64,000 bases of DNA from Amycolatopsis nivea (lineage in GTDB: Bacteria > Actinomycetota > Actinomycetes > Mycobacteriales > Pseudonocardiaceae), in the NCBI RefSeq assembly GCF_004522235.1, contig NZ_SDLT01000013.1, positions 1-64,000 on the forward strand, written 5' to 3'. The position numbers and the translations under genes are program-made. Below, one piece after another: positions 38,501-62,667 of the stretch. Numbering within the stretch: the first letter of the stretch is position 1; each line of letters starts with the position of its first letter. The notes under the pieces were generated by a model. It did no database searches and had not been told where the DNA came from. It saw nothing but the letters and a program-made list of their open reading frames with translations.

Positions 38501-40261
38501 CGAACTTCCGCAGTTCCGCGTCGCACTCGGCCATCCGCTCGGCGAACACCGGCGACTGCTCCAGCAACGCGGTCGCCATTCCGGTCCACTGCGAGCCTTG
38601 GCCGGGGAACACGAACACGGTCTTGCCGCGTGCGTCGGCGGTGCCGGTGACGACGTCCGGGCGCGATCCGCCCGCAGCGAGCGCGCGCAGGGCTTCCGCG
38701 GCCTGCTTGGAATCCTGCGCGACAACAACCGCGCGGTGGTCGAGCCGAGCTCGTCCAGTGGCGAGGGTGTGCGCGATGTCGGCGAGCCCGTCGGCCTGAC
38801 TGTCCACATGGGACGCGATCCGGCCCGCAGCCACGGCGAGCGCGGCCGGGGTCTTCGCCGAGAGCACAAGCGGGTGGACCACCGGTGCGGGCGGTTCTTC
38901 CCGTTCCTGGCTCGGTGCCTGCTCCAGGATCACGTGCGCGTTGGTGCCGCTCACGCCGAACGAGGACACGGCCCCGCGGCGCGGCCGGTTCACCTCGGGC
39001 CACTCGCGCGGCTCCGTCAGCAGTTCCACCGCGCCCGCGGTCCAGTCGACGTGCGTCGACGGGGTGCCGACGTGCAGCGTCTTCGGCAGCTTGGCGTGCC
39101 GCAGCGCCTGCACCATCTTGATCACCCCGGCGACGCCGGCGGCGGCCTGCGGGTGGCCCATGTTCGACTTGATCGAGCCGAGCAGCAGCGGCTCCCCCGT
39201 CGTGCGCTGCCCGTAGGTCTCCATCAGCGACTGCGCTTCGATCGGGTCGCCCAACGCGGTTCCGGTGCCATGTGCTTCGACAGCGTCCACATCGGACACG
39301 GAAAGCCCGGCGTCGGCGAGCGCCGCCTCGATCACCCGGACCTGCGAGGGGCCGTTCGGAGCGGAGAAGCCGTTGCTCGCGCCGTCCTGATTCACCGCGG
39401 AACCGCGCAAGAGCGCGAGGATCTGGTGCCCGTTGCGGCGCGCTTCCGAAACGCGCTCCAGCACGAGCACGCCGACGCCCTCGGCCCACGACGTGCCGTT
39501 CGCGTCGTCGGAGAACGACTTGCTGCGGCCGTCCGCGGCCAGACCGCGGCGGCTGGAGAAGTCCACGAACATCTCGGGCGTGCCCATCACGGCGACGCCG
39601 CTGACCAGCGCGAGCGTGCAGTCTCCGCGACGCAGTCCCTGGGCGGCCATGTGCAGTGCCACCAGCGAAGACGAGCACGCGGTGTCCACCGACACCGACG
39701 GTCCTTCGAGACCGAGCGTGTAGGAAACCTGACCGGACACGAGGCTGCCTTCGGGGCTGCCGCCGCTGTAGTCGTGGTACATCACGCCGGCGAAGACGCC
39801 GGTGGGGCTGCCCTTCAGCGCGTGCGGGTCGAGCCCGGCGCGCTCGATGGCCTCCCAGGACGCTTCGAGCAGGATCCGCTGCTGCGGGTCGGCACGACGG
39901 GCGTCGCGCGGGCTGATGCCGAAGAACTCCGCGTCGAAATTCGCCGCGTCGTAAAGGAAACCGCCGTGGCGCGTGTAGGTCTTGCCGGGCCGCTCGGGCG
40001 TCGGGTCGTAGACGCCCTCGATGTCCCAGCCGCGGTCGGCCGGGAACTCGCCGATCACGTCGCGGCCCTCGTCGACGACGTCCCACAGGTCGTCCGGCGT
40101 CGCGATGCCCCCGGGGTAGCGGCAGCTCATGCCGATGATCGCGATCGGCTCGGTGTCGCGCGCCTCCAGCTCGTGCAGCCGGCGGCGGGCCTGCTTGAGA
40201 TCGGCCGTCGCACGCTTCAGGTAGTCGCGGAGCTTGTCCTCGTTGCTCATGGTCTGCCCGT

Positions 40262-40265
<4 letters not shown>
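35502..40265 (-). CDS. Type I PKS, one module: KS-AT(methylmalonyl)-KR-ACP
   Basis: A 1587-residue single-module synthase. After the docking coil ([20 protein letters not shown]) come KS about 45-465 (DTACSSS, EAHGTGT), AT about 565-870, KR about 1130-1310 and ACP about 1430-1500 (LGFDSV). The AT has GHSQGE and YASH, the methylmalonyl-CoA signature, the only such AT in the window. The KR lacks LDD and has a Trp eight residues before the catalytic Tyr ([14 protein letters not shown]), the A-type fingerprint, with Ala before the Tyr suggesting A1. There is no DH, so this module leaves a methyl-branched hydroxyl. The C-terminal docking domain ends [15 protein letters not shown]. The ATG at 40265 overlaps the upstream stop as ATGA; an ATG at 40250 is a possible alternative. 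Confidence 0.93.
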
Positions 40266-45511
<5,246 letters not shown>

Positions 45512-45610
45512 GTCATTGCCCCCAGTCCGGCGCGGGCGAAGCAGAAATTGGCACTCACGTAATCGACCGCCTCGGGAAGTTGCCGCGATTTCCAGGTGAT
45601 TCCGGGAAAA

Positions 45611-45650
45611 ACGCTATCCAGATGTGGTGCCCCGTCCCACCCCTAACCGG
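45611..45650 (-). promoter_or_regulatory. TAGGGGT-box promoter of the three-gene PKS operon
   Basis: CCCACCCCTAACCGG (45636-45650, plus strand) reads leftward as CCGGTTAGGGGTGGG; a -10 hexamer TAGCGT (45611-45616) starts 29 bases after the TAGGGG. The same 15-mer stands at the terminal PKS promoter. Confidence 0.65.
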
Positions 45651-45684
45651 CGGAGTCCGGGGTCGGCGACCGGCGGACATGCGG

Positions 45685-45727
45685 GAGGGCCGCCCTGCGG
45701 GAAATTCATTCCCTCAAGGCGGCCCTC
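45685..45727. terminator. Hairpin between the GT-like gene and the PKS operon
   Basis: GAGGGCCGCC (45685-45694) and GGCGGCCCTC (45718-45727) form a perfect 10-base stem around a 23-base loop. It lies after the leftward GT-like gene. Confidence 0.65.
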
Positions 45728-45746
45728 ACGGACTTCTGCGGTGCGG

Positions 45747-46643
45747 TCAGCGAATCAGTTCGTCCACCACGGTGCGCGGGGCGGGCAGTGCCGCGATCTC
45801 TTCCTGCAACGCCTTCGCGGCGCGGCCGAGCTCCTCATCGGCCGTCAGCGTGCGGGCCGCTTCGCTGGAGCCGGTCTTCCCGGCGCCGGCCGCAGCGATG
45901 CGCGCGGTGATCGCCGATTCGGCAAGGGAAAGCTGGGGCAGGCCGTGCGCTGCCGCCGCGAGCGCGAGGGCCGCGTCGCCGTCGTGGATGACCGCGGCGC
46001 ACGTCGGCAACAGCGCGGCCGGCGGCACGGAGTCGACCAGCCGAGCGTTGGCCGGCAGCGTGACCCCCTCCGGCACGCGGGCCGAGCAGACGAGTTCGAA
46101 GTCCGCTCCCGCGACCGCGTCGAACAGCGGGCCGAACAGCGTTTCGTCGGTGAGGGAAAGCAGAACGCGACTGCGCCGTGCCTTGCGGCGCAACCAGTTC
46201 GGCACCACCACGGGACCAAAGTAAGGAACGTGCCGCACCGCTCGCACGGCTGTTTCACCGGTCCGCAGCGACGGCGGCACGGTGTCCAAAGTGACGTCTG
46301 CGGTGTCGTCCGCGTCCGGCTCGTCCAGTGCGCCGAGGACGCGGACGGCGACGGCTCCGACCGCTCGCGCGGCGGCCGTTCCCGCCGGGGCGAGGGCGTC
46401 GGAGACCACGACCTGGGGGCGCCACAACTCGGCGAACTCGGTCAAGGCCGCGGACTCGGCGAGCGCCTCTTCGGTGCCGTTTTCCAGCTCGACGGCCACG
46501 CAACTGGTGCGGAGGATCTCCTCGGTGAACGAAGGACGTCCGGCGATTTTCACGTCATGGCCCGCCGTCCGCAATGCCCACGCGAGTGGCGCGAGATTGT
46601 GCAGCCGGGCGGGCGAAGACGGGGCGGCCATGAGCACACGCAT
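45747..46643 (-). CDS. Shortened GT1-like glycosyltransferase homologue (copy 2)
   Basis: A 298-residue paralogue of the protein at 16540. It shares MRVLMAAPSSPARLHNLAPL, HVPYFGPVVVPNWLRRKARR and the altered nucleotide motif HDGD (VIHDGDAALALAA) in place of HHGG, and it lacks the same part of the N-terminal domain. GGAG lies about eight bases before the ATG at 46643; an in-frame GTG at 46652 is less well placed. It sits between PKS genes and has its own TAGGGGT-box promoter. It could be a partner of the full-length glycosyltransferase at the right edge, or an enzyme for an unusual donor; the altered motif makes ordinary activity doubtful. Confidence 0.75.
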   Translation of the reverse strand: MRVLMAAPSSPARLHNLAPLAWALRTAGHDVKIAGRPSFTEEILRTSCVAVELENGTEEALAESAALTEFAELWRPQVVVSDALAPAGTAAARAVGAVAVRVLGALDEPDADDTADVTLDTVPPSLRTGETAVRAVRHVPYFGPVVVPNWLRRKARRSRVLLSLTDETLFGPLFDAVAGADFELVCSARVPEGVTLPANARLVDSVPPAALLPTCAAVIHDGDAALALAAAAHGLPQLSLAESAITARIAAAGAGKTGSSEAARTLTADEELGRAAKALQEEIAALPAPRTVVDELIR

Positions 46644-46698
46644 GGAATCCACTCCAGGAAAAGGAAACCGGGCACGCCCGGCGCGAATGGTTGATCCG

Positions 46699-46734
46699 AG
46701 ATTAACCGCGCCGGAGATGCCCCAGTACCCCTAT
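46699..46734 (-). promoter_or_regulatory. TAGGGGT-box promoter of the GT-like gene at 45747
   Basis: Leftward ATAGGGGTACTGGGG, with TAGGGG at 46728-46733 (plus CCCCTA). A -10 hexamer TAATCT (46699-46704) starts 29 bases later. Confidence 0.65.
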
Positions 46735-46786
46735 TGCGCAGCCGATCAGGGACACCCCGGTCGTGCTTCGCCGTCGACGGCCGGCC

Positions 46787-47203
46787 TTATCCGCCCGTCC
46801 CGGACACCGCGCGCAGGCGGCGATCCCACTCGCGCGCGGCCCACACGCCGCCCGCGAGCACGCCGCCGCCGAACAGCACCCAGAGCAGCCACGACGGGTC
46901 CCAGTCCCCGTTGAGGACGCCGTCCAGCAGCCAGATCACGATGTGGACGACGCTGACGAGCAGCCACAGCGCGATCGCGACCCGCGGCGCCGCCTCGAGC
47001 GCGGGCGGGATGACGTCCCCGGTTTGTCCGGCGACCGCGACCCGCAGCGCGGCTTGCGTGGTCGCGGTTTGGACGCGCGCCAGCCGCCGGGCCGCCTCGG
47101 CGACGTCGTACTCGCCTTGCGAGCGGGCGTGCTCGATCTCGGTGGCCGCCAGTTTCCGGTCCAGCTCGGTGACCCGGCCCGCGAACCGGCGGGTCGCGTT
47201 CAC
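46787..47203 (-). CDS. Coiled-coil plus two-helix membrane protein
   Basis: A 138-residue protein. Residues about 1-60 are charged and helical (TELDRKLAATEIEHARSQG, then AARRLARVQTATTQAAL), and two membrane helices follow at about 75-98 and 106-122 before WDRR. The C-terminal part resembles the 76-residue protein of the ABC operon. The GTG at 47203 (VNATRRF) is chosen because sequence upstream is the regulatory region with site C. Function unknown; by its shared motif it probably belongs to the regulon of the TetR at 21413. Confidence 0.55.
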   Translation of the reverse strand: MNATRRFAGRVTELDRKLAATEIEHARSQGEYDVAEAARRLARVQTATTQAALRVAVAGQTGDVIPPALEAAPRVAIALWLLVSVVHIVIWLLDGVLNGDWDPSWLLWVLFGGGVLAGGVWAAREWDRRLRAVSGTGG

Positions 47204-47287
47204 GACAGCGGACCTTCGGCCAGAACGCGTTCCGGCGCGGGCTTGGATGCCGCCACGACCATTCCCGTAGCCTCTCAGCTTGATTAG

Positions 47288-47307
47288 TGTATGGCTTGCA
47301 CAGTTTA
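47288..47307. promoter_or_regulatory. TetR-linked motif, site C
   Basis: TGTATGGCTTGCACAGTTTA, 18-19 of 20 bases identical to sites A and B. Read leftward it is followed by TACACT, a good -10. On the right side the bases continue like those after site B (ACTCGAAG, then GGAGCGGAAGG) but no start codon or TetR gene follows. Confidence 0.6.
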
Positions 47308-47383
47308 CTCGAAGGGCGCTGCGGAGCGGAAGGCGGCAGCTGGGCACGATCGGGTCGGCCTCCGGTGACGCTCGGCGTGCAGC

Positions 47384-47440
47384 GCCGTTTCCGCGCGCGG
47401 AAACGGCGGAGGCACCCCGCCGAACGGGGCACCTCCGCCG
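47384..47440. terminator. Double hairpin after the terminal PKS gene
   Basis: GCCGTTTCCGCG with CGCGGAAACGGC is a perfect 24-base palindrome (47384-47407). Partly overlapping it, CGGCGGAGG (from 47404) pairs with CCTCCGCCG, ending at 47440, in a 16-base stem with two mismatches. Both lie just downstream of the leftward PKS stop. Confidence 0.75.
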
Positions 47441-47454
47441 CCTGAGTTACGCGG

Positions 47455-55686
<8,232 letters not shown>

Positions 55687-55820
55687 TCAGACCTTCTCCT
55701 GAGTCGCGTGGTCGTCGGCGCGGTGCGGGCCGGTTCGCCCGGGCACGGCTGCCGGGAGGTCCCCGGGAACGGCTTCGGCGGGGTTTTCCGTGATCGCCCA
55801 ATGCACCCACCTGACGCCGT

Positions 55821-55861
55821 ACGTTACGAGCGGTGAACAGGGCATACCCACCCCTAACCGG
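55821..55861 (-). promoter_or_regulatory. TAGGGGT-box promoter of the terminal PKS gene
   Basis: CCCACCCCTAACCGG (55847-55861), identical to the 15-mer at 45636. A -10 hexamer TAACGT (55821-55826) starts 30 bases after the TAGGGG. Confidence 0.65.
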
Positions 55862-55923
55862 CCGCCCGGCCCCCTGAGCGAGACTGGATCGCCGCACGGC
55901 GGACGGGCACGGCGACGCCGGGC

Positions 55924-55959
55924 TAGGGGTTGCCGGGCGCGCGAAGGGGCCGGAGACTT
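55924..55959 (+). promoter_or_regulatory. TAGGGGT-box promoter of the type II thioesterase gene
   Basis: CTAGGGGTTGCCGGGC (TAGGGG at 55924-55929). A weak -10, AGACTT (55954-55959), starts 30 bases later. Its expected start point falls at the GTG codon, so the transcript may be leaderless. Confidence 0.5.
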
Positions 55960-55967
55960 CCTGAACT

Positions 55968-56783
55968 GTGACTGCCCTGAACGAGAAATCGAGCCGATGG
56001 CTCCGGCGATTCCACGCGTCCGACGAGGCCGCGGTGCGACTGGTGTGCCTGCCGCACGCGGGCGGGTCGGCGACCGCCTACTTCCCGTTCTCGCGCGCGG
56101 CCAGTGAAGGCGGACTGGACGCCGACGTCATCGCCGTGCAGTACCCGGGCCGGCAGGACCGCCGCGACGAGCAGTGTTTCGACGACCTCGCCGCGATGGC
56201 CGACGTCATCGCCGACAACCTGGGCCCGTGGATCGACCGGCCGGTGGCCCTGTTCGGCCACAGCATGGGCGCGACGCTCGGGTACGAGGTCGCGTGCCGG
56301 CTCGAGGCCCGGGGCGCCCGGCCGCTGGGGCTGTTCGCGTCCGCGTGCCCGGCGCCGTCCGTGCCGCGGCCCGAGGACGTCCACGAGCTCGGCGACGACG
56401 GTTTGATCGCGGCTCTCAAGGAGATGAGCGGCACCGGCAGCGCCGTTTTCGGCGACGACGAACTGCTGCGCCTGGTGCTGCCCGCCGTCCGCGGGGACTA
56501 CACCGCAGTCGAGACCTACCGCCACGAGCCCGGGCTCGCGCTGGACTGCCCGGTCCAGGTGCTGCTGGGCGCGGACGACCCCGTGGTCGACCTCGCCGAG
56601 GCCGAAGCGTGGCGTGGCCACACCCGCGGCGGCTGCGCGGTGAAGGTGTTGCCGGGCGGGCATTTCTACCTGAACGCCCAGCTCGACGGCGTGCTCACGA
56701 CTGTCGCCGCGCGCTTGCGCGAATGGCGCGGGGAGGCACTCGCGTCCGCAACCCCTGATCTCGGACGGCTGACGGGGGAGTAA
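55968..56783 (+). CDS. Type II (editing) thioesterase
   Basis: A 271-residue stand-alone alpha/beta hydrolase that strips wrong acyl groups from PKS carrier domains. It has the early CLPHAGGSATAYFPF motif, the nucleophile GHSMGA (about residue 92), an Asp in GADDPVV and the catalytic His in GGHFYL (about 231). The GTG at 55968 has no ribosome-binding site upstream, which fits a leaderless transcript. It is divergent from the terminal PKS and probably co-transcribed with the PqqD-like gene. Confidence 0.92.
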   Translation: MTALNEKSSRWLRRFHASDEAAVRLVCLPHAGGSATAYFPFSRAASEGGLDADVIAVQYPGRQDRRDEQCFDDLAAMADVIADNLGPWIDRPVALFGHSMGATLGYEVACRLEARGARPLGLFASACPAPSVPRPEDVHELGDDGLIAALKEMSGTGSAVFGDDELLRLVLPAVRGDYTAVETYRHEPGLALDCPVQVLLGADDPVVDLAEAEAWRGHTRGGCAVKVLPGGHFYLNAQLDGVLTTVAARLREWRGEALASATPDLGRLTGE

Positions 56784-56889
56784 ACCCCAGGCCGCTTTCA
56801 GGTGCCGCCCCCATGGCCGGAAGGGCCCGGGTCCGCGAAACTTGGCACAGCAAGGAAACAGACCGGACCACCGCCCCTCGGAGGCAGCC

Positions 56890-57153
56890 ATGATGGCCAT
56901 CAGACCCGCTCACGGCGTCGCCCAGCGGATGCTCCCCGACGGGCATCTCGAGCTGGTCAGCAGCAGCCGCCAGGTGGACTGCGAACCGGTCGCCGCGGCC
57001 ATGTGGATCGCCCTCAAGCAGCACAACGGCGACATCGACAGCGCCAGCGCCGTCCTCGCCGAACTGTGGGAGACGGACGTCGAGGACCTCCGCTACGACA
57101 TGATCGCGCTGGCCGGTTCCCTCTGCTCTCTCGGACTTCTCACCGAGGTGTGA
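56890..57153 (+). CDS. Small PqqD-like (RRE-fold) protein
   Basis: An 87-residue protein whose layout fits the PqqD family: RPAHGVAQRMLPDGHLELV as the beta-rich start, then a helix around AAAMWIALKQHNGDI, VLAELWETDVEDLRYDMI and the closing SLGLLTEV. PqqD proteins bind leader peptides or act as carriers of other substrates in peptide-modifying pathways. Their presence alone in a polyketide cluster is unusual. GGAGG lies five bases before the first ATG (56890). It follows the thioesterase by about 100 bases. No precursor peptide or radical-SAM partner is in the window. Confidence 0.65.
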   Translation: MMAIRPAHGVAQRMLPDGHLELVSSSRQVDCEPVAAAMWIALKQHNGDIDSASAVLAELWETDVEDLRYDMIALAGSLCSLGLLTEV

Positions 57154-57205
57154 GCACCCCCGGCCGCTTGCGGTCGTGAACTGCTTCTCTGCCCGCCGCA
57201 TGGCA

Positions 57206-57248
57206 CGAGTCCCCGCTGCGCCATTGGCTTGGCGTCAGCGGGGACTCG
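57206..57248. terminator. Bidirectional terminator between convergent genes
   Basis: CGAGTCCCCGCTG (57206-57218) and CAGCGGGGACTCG (57236-57248) form a perfect 13-base stem, extended inward by CGCCA/TGGCG with one bulged base. It separates the PqqD-like gene from the oppositely oriented PKS gene. Confidence 0.9.
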
Positions 57249-57253
57249 CAGGG

Positions 57254-60200
57254 TCACACCGGTTTGGTGTCCAATTCCTCGTCCAGGAGCGCGAAGAGGT
57301 CCTCAGCGCTGGCGTTCTCGATGTCCGCGGACTTCTCGGGAGCCGAGTACGCCGCCAGCAACGCGGTCAAGCGGCTGACCAGCTTCTCCCGGTCGTCCTC
57401 GGCCAACGCGTTGTCCCGCAATGCGGATTCGAGAGCGGCCAACCGGGAGTCCACAATAGACGGCTGGTCCGCCAGGCCCGTTCCGAGGAGCCCCGCCACC
57501 GCGCCCGGGGACGGATAGTCGAAGATCAGCGTCGCGGGCAGGCGCTGGCCGGACAGCTCGTCCAGCCGGTTCCGCAGCTCGATCGCGGTCAGGGAATCGA
57601 AGCCGAGCTCGATGAATCCCTTGCGCGGGTCGATCGCGTCCGGGCGGTCGTGCCCGAGCACCACCGCTGCCGTGCCGCACACGAGGTCGAGCAGCGCCCG
57701 CTCCCGTTCCCCGGCGGGCAGGGCCTCGATCCGGGCCCACGAGTCGTCGGCGGCCGCGGCACGCCGCCGCGTGCCCGCGCGCACCAGGCCGCGCAGCATC
57801 GGCGGCACACCGTCCGCGGCGGACCGCAGCCCGGCCAGGTCGAGCCGGACCGGCACCAGCGCCGGCTGCGAGGTGCCGAACGTCGCGTCGAACAGCTCGA
57901 GCCCGTCGGCGAACGACAGCCCGGCCACGCCGGACCGTGCCATCCGGACCAGGTCGGTGTCGCCGAGCGCGCCCGCCATGCCGCCGGACCACAAGCCCCA
58001 CGACAGCGACACCGCGGGCAACCCGAGCGCCGCCCGGCGGTGGGCCAACGCGTCGAGGAACACGTTCCCGGCCGAGTAGTTCGCCTGCCCGGCCGAACCG
58101 AACGTGCCCGCGACGGAGGAGAACAGCACGAACGCGGCCAGGTCGAGCTCCGCGGTCAGCTCGTGCAGGTGCCAGGCCGCGTCCAGCTTCGGCCGCAGCA
58201 CCGCGTCCATCCGCTCCGGGGTCAGCGCGAGCAGCACCCCGTCGTCCAGGACGCCCGCCGTGTGCACGACCGCGGTCAGCGGATGCTCGGCAGGCACGCC
58301 CGCCACCAGCGCGGCCGCCGCGGTCCGGTCCGCGAGATCGCAGGCCGCCAGCGAAACCGAAGCGCCCAGCTCCTCCAGTTCCGCCTTGAGCTCCGTCGCT
58401 CCCGATGCCGCCTCGCCGCGACGGCTGGTCAGCAGCAGGTGACGCACGTCGTGTTCGGTCACCAGGTGCCGCGCGATCAACGCGCCCAGCGCCCCGGTGC
58501 CGCCGGTGACGAGCACAGTTCCGTCCGGGTTCAGCGACGGTGCCGACGTCTCGGGGGCGAACTTCGCCAGCCGGTGCACCAGCACTGCCCCGTCCCGGAC
58601 GGCGACACCGGGCTCACCGGCTTGGATCGCGCCGAGCACGGTGGCCAGCGGCGGCTCGCTGCCGTCGAGGTCGACCGCCGCGAACCGGTCCGGGTACTCC
58701 AACTCGGCCGACCGGACGATGCCCCACAGCGCGGCATGCACCAGGTTGGCGACGTCTTCCTCGGGACGCGTCGCGATGGCGTGGGACGCGACCACGACGA
58801 GCCGGGAAGCGGCCAGCGCTGGTTCGCTGACCCACGTCCGGACCAGGTCCAGCAGCCGGTGGGCGGCCTCGCGCGCCAGTTCGGGCGCAGCCTCCTCGGG
58901 TGCCTCGAACGACACGGACACCACGTCCGGAGCGGCCTTTCCCGTCCCCACCGCGTCGATCAGTGCGGCAAGGTCCACATAGGACTCCCCGCCGAGGCCG
59001 AAGGGATCCGCGCCGAGCACTGCGTGCGAAACGCCGGAAGCGGCATCGCCTGAGTAAGGCTGCCATTCCACCCGGAACAGCGAGTCCCCGGCCGCCGGAC
59101 GGGCGAACGCGTCGTCGGCGATCGGCCGCAGCGCCAGCGCCCCCACGGTCACGATCGGCGCGCCAGCGGGATCGGTGGCGGTGAGCGAGATGGTGTTCTC
59201 GACGTCTGCGGAGAGCAGCACGCGCAAGTTCGATGCCCCGGCGGCGTGCAGCGAAACCCCGCTCCACGCGAACGGCAGCGCCGGCTTGTCCTCGGTCAGC
59301 CCGGCCAGGCCGATGGTGTGCAGCGCGGCGTCCAGCAGGGCGGGATGCAACGCAAAAGCCGAACCGTCGGTGTGCTCCGGCAACGCGACTTCGGCGGCGA
59401 GAGTGTTCCCGTCGCGCCAGACCCGGCGCAGCCCGGCGAAGACCGGCCCGTAGTCGAAACCCTGGGCGGCGAGTTCGTCGTAGCGGCTGGTCACGTCGAT
59501 CTCGACCGCACCGGCCGGGGGCCACTCCGCGGCGGCAACGGGCGTGTCCGCCGTCGGCGACACCCTCCCGCTGGCGTGGTGCGTCCACTCCCCGGTGTCC
59601 GCGGCCCGCGAGTAAATGCCCACCGCACGGGTGCCCGACTCGTCCTCCGCGCCCACCGTCACCTGAACCGGGACGGATCCGTGTTCGGGCAGGATCAGCG
59701 GGACCGCGAGCGTCAGCTCGTCGAGCCGCGCGCAACTCACCTCGTCGCCCGCCCGCACGGCCAGTTCGACGAAAGCCGTGCCGGGGAACAGTGGAACCCC
59801 CTGCACGACGTGGTCGCCGAGCCACGGCTGCGCGCGCAGCGAAAGCTCCCCGGTGAGCACGACGCCGCCGGTGTCGGCGGTCGCCACGACCGCGCCCAGC
59901 AGCGGGTGCCCGGCGTCGACCTGCCCGACCTCGGCGACCCCGCGGACGCGGGCCCCGGTCGGGTTCTCCAGCCAGTAACGCTTGCGCTGGAAGGCATACG
60001 TCGGCAGCTCGACCGGTGCCCCGCCAGCGTAGAACGCCGAAAAGTCCACAGTGGACCCAGTGGTGAACAGCGTCGCCACTGCGGCGGCAGCCGACTCGCC
60101 TTCGGGCCGATCCTTGCGTAGCACCGGAACGAACGTCGCCCGGTCGTCCGCGCCAAGGCACAGCTGGCCCATCGCGGTGAGCACGGCGGACGGGCCGACC

Positions 60201-62590
60201 TCGACAAACGTCGTGACGCCAGCGTCGAGCAGCGTACGCACACCGTCGGCGAACCGGACCGCGTCGCGCACCTGGTTCACCCAGTACTCCGGCGAAGTCA
60301 GGTCGGCGTCCGGCGAAACCGTCGAGACGATCGGGATCGCGGGCTCGGAATAGGTCAGCTTCCGGGCGACGAGAGCGAAATCGGCCAGCATCGGCTCCAT
60401 CAGCGCCGAGTGGAACGCGTGCGACACCTTCAGCCGCGAAGTCTTCTCGAAGGTCGATGCCACCGCGAGGACCGCGTCCTCGTCGCCGGACAGCACCACC
60501 GACGCCGGTCCGTTGACAGCGGCGATCGACACGCCCTCGGTCAGCAGCGGCACGACATCGGCCTCCGCCGCCGCGACGGCGACCATTGCCCCGCCGGCAG
60601 GAAGAGCCTGCATGAGCCGCGCCCTCGCCGTCACGAGCGTGCACGCGTCTTCGAGCGAGAGCACCCCGGCGACGTGCGCCGCGGCCAGCTCGCCGATCGA
60701 ATGCCCCAGCAGGTAATCCGGAGTGACGCCCCACGATTCGAGCAGCCGGAACACCGCGACCTCGACGGCGAACAACGCCGGTTGTGTATACCCGGTCTCG
60801 TCGGAACCCAGCACGGTCCGCACCGGCACGTCGAGGTGCTTGTCCAATTCGGCCGCCACTGCGTCGAAGGCCTCGACGAACGCCGGGTAGGCCGCGGCCA
60901 GTTCCAGACCCATCCCGGCGCGCTGGGCGCCTTGGCCGGTGAACAGGAACGCCGTGCGCCCGGTGCTCGCCACGCCTTCGACGACACCCGCCGATGTGCG
61001 GCCCGCCGCGTACTCGGTCAGCGCGCGGATCGCGGCGGCCCGGTCGCCCGCGACGATCCCGGCGCGGTGCTCGTACTGGGTCCGGGTGGTCGCCAGCGAG
61101 AATCCGATGTCCACAGTGGACGATTCGGCAGCGACGGACGCGAGGTTGCCCGCCTGTGCCCGCAGGGCCTCCGCGTCGTTGGCGGACAGCAGCCAGGTCA
61201 CGGGTCCATCGTCCGAAGAACGCGTCACCGGGTCGCCCTGCTCGACAATCACGTGCGCGTTGGTCCCGCTGATGCCGAACGACGAAACGCCCGCGCGACG
61301 CGGCCGCCCGGTCTCCGGCCACGGCGTCGGCTCACGGAGAAGCGAGACGGTATCGGTCCATTCGACGTGCGGCGACGGCTCGTCGGCGTGCAGCGTGCGC
61401 GGGAGCACGCCGCGCCGCAGCGCCTCCACCATCTTGATCACGCCGCCGACGCCCGCCGCGGCTTGCGTGTGGCCGACGTTCGATTTGAACGACCCGACGT
61501 GCAGCGGCCGATCAGCGGTGGCCGCCTTGCCGTAGGTGGCGATCAGCGCCTGCGCCTCGATCGGGTCGCCGAGCTTCGTGCCGGTGCCGTGTGCTTCGAC
61601 AGCGTCCACATCGGACAGTTTCAGCCCGGCGTCCGCCAAGGCCGCGCGGATCACCCGCTGCTGCGCGGGCCCGTTCGGGACCGTGATGCCGCTGGACGCG
61701 CCGTCGGAGTTGACCGCGCTGCCGCGCAGCACCGCGAGGACGTGGTGGCCGTTGCGGCGCGCGTCGGAAAGCCGTTCCAGCAGAAGCATTCCGGCGCCTT
61801 CGGAGCAGCCGACGCCGTCCGCGCCGCTGCCGAACGCCTTGCAGCGGCCGTCCGGGGAGAGGCCCTGCTGCTCGCTGAAGTAGACGAACATGTCCGGGGT
61901 CACCATCACGGTGACGCCGCCGGCCAACGCCAGCGAGCACTCGCCGCGGCGCAGCGCCTGGGCCGCCCAGTGCAAGGCGACCAGCGACGACGAGCACGCG
62001 GTGTCGACCGACACCGACGGACCTTCGAGCCCGAGGGTGTAGGAGATGCGGCCGGAAATCAGGCTGCCGTCGCTGCTGCCCGCGCCGTAGTCGTGGTACA
62101 TCACGCCGGCGAAGACGCCGGTTTTGCTGCCCCGCAACGTCGACGGCACGATCCCGGCGCGTTCCACCGCCTCCCACGCGGTCTCCAGCACCACCCGCTG
62201 CTGCGGGTCGAGGGTGCGAGCCTCGCGCGGGGAGATACCGAAGAACTCCGGCTCGAAGTCGGCGGCATCGTAAAGGAAACCGCCCTCCTTCGAATACGTC
62301 GTGCCGGGGCTTCCCGCGGGGTCGAAGATCGACTCGGTGTCCCAGCCGCGGTCCTCGGGGAACTCGCCGACCGCGTCGACACCGCCCGCGACCAGGTCCC
62401 AGAGCTGCGCGGGCGTGGCGACCCCGCCGGGGTACCGGCAGCCCATCCCGATGATCGCGATCGGCTCGTTCATCGCCGCGGCGAGCTTCTGGTTGTCCGC
62501 CTTGAGCCGTTCGTTGTCCACCATGGACTGCCGCAGCGCGGCGACGATCTGCTCGGTGGACGGTGCGGTGTTCTGCTCGTGGCCGGTCAC
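57254..62590 (-). CDS. Type I PKS, one module: KS-AT(malonyl)-DH-KR-ACP
   Basis: A 1778-residue single-module synthase. Docking coil ([20 protein letters not shown]), KS about 43-468 (DTACSSS, EAHGTGT, SNVGHTQ), AT about 565-830 (GHSIGE, HAFH, malonyl), DH about 920-1185 ([21 protein letters not shown]), KR about 1405-1575 with LDD (B-type; NYSAGN holds Tyr and Asn) and ACP about 1655-1725 (LGFDSL). The C-terminal docking domain ends [18 protein letters not shown], a type that suits the YLKRAT coil of the 40262-45511 protein. Its own coil is of the other type, so its supplier is probably a PKS outside the window. The GTG start follows GAGGGG. Confidence 0.93.
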   Translation of the reverse strand: MTGHEQNTAPSTEQIVAALRQSMVDNERLKADNQKLAAAMNEPIAIIGMGCRYPGGVATPAQLWDLVAGGVDAVGEFPEDRGWDTESIFDPAGSPGTTYSKEGGFLYDAADFEPEFFGISPREARTLDPQQRVVLETAWEAVERAGIVPSTLRGSKTGVFAGVMYHDYGAGSSDGSLISGRISYTLGLEGPSVSVDTACSSSLVALHWAAQALRRGECSLALAGGVTVMVTPDMFVYFSEQQGLSPDGRCKAFGSGADGVGCSEGAGMLLLERLSDARRNGHHVLAVLRGSAVNSDGASSGITVPNGPAQQRVIRAALADAGLKLSDVDAVEAHGTGTKLGDPIEAQALIATYGKAATADRPLHVGSFKSNVGHTQAAAGVGGVIKMVEALRRGVLPRTLHADEPSPHVEWTDTVSLLREPTPWPETGRPRRAGVSSFGISGTNAHVIVEQGDPVTRSSDDGPVTWLLSANDAEALRAQAGNLASVAAESSTVDIGFSLATTRTQYEHRAGIVAGDRAAAIRALTEYAAGRTSAGVVEGVASTGRTAFLFTGQGAQRAGMGLELAAAYPAFVEAFDAVAAELDKHLDVPVRTVLGSDETGYTQPALFAVEVAVFRLLESWGVTPDYLLGHSIGELAAAHVAGVLSLEDACTLVTARARLMQALPAGGAMVAVAAAEADVVPLLTEGVSIAAVNGPASVVLSGDEDAVLAVASTFEKTSRLKVSHAFHSALMEPMLADFALVARKLTYSEPAIPIVSTVSPDADLTSPEYWVNQVRDAVRFADGVRTLLDAGVTTFVEVGPSAVLTAMGQLCLGADDRATFVPVLRKDRPEGESAAAAVATLFTTGSTVDFSAFYAGGAPVELPTYAFQRKRYWLENPTGARVRGVAEVGQVDAGHPLLGAVVATADTGGVVLTGELSLRAQPWLGDHVVQGVPLFPGTAFVELAVRAGDEVSCARLDELTLAVPLILPEHGSVPVQVTVGAEDESGTRAVGIYSRAADTGEWTHHASGRVSPTADTPVAAAEWPPAGAVEIDVTSRYDELAAQGFDYGPVFAGLRRVWRDGNTLAAEVALPEHTDGSAFALHPALLDAALHTIGLAGLTEDKPALPFAWSGVSLHAAGASNLRVLLSADVENTISLTATDPAGAPIVTVGALALRPIADDAFARPAAGDSLFRVEWQPYSGDAASGVSHAVLGADPFGLGGESYVDLAALIDAVGTGKAAPDVVSVSFEAPEEAAPELAREAAHRLLDLVRTWVSEPALAASRLVVVASHAIATRPEEDVANLVHAALWGIVRSAELEYPDRFAAVDLDGSEPPLATVLGAIQAGEPGVAVRDGAVLVHRLAKFAPETSAPSLNPDGTVLVTGGTGALGALIARHLVTEHDVRHLLLTSRRGEAASGATELKAELEELGASVSLAACDLADRTAAAALVAGVPAEHPLTAVVHTAGVLDDGVLLALTPERMDAVLRPKLDAAWHLHELTAELDLAAFVLFSSVAGTFGSAGQANYSAGNVFLDALAHRRAALGLPAVSLSWGLWSGGMAGALGDTDLVRMARSGVAGLSFADGLELFDATFGTSQPALVPVRLDLAGLRSAADGVPPMLRGLVRAGTRRRAAAADDSWARIEALPAGERERALLDLVCGTAAVVLGHDRPDAIDPRKGFIELGFDSLTAIELRNRLDELSGQRLPATLIFDYPSPGAVAGLLGTGLADQPSIVDSRLAALESALRDNALAEDDREKLVSRLTALLAAYSAPEKSADIENASAEDLFALLDEELDTKPV

Positions 62591-62667
62591 TGGGAAGTCC
62601 CCTCGTTCGTCGGTCTCGGCACCTGCCGTCGCGGGCCGGGTCGCCCGCGCGCACCACGACCTCGCCG

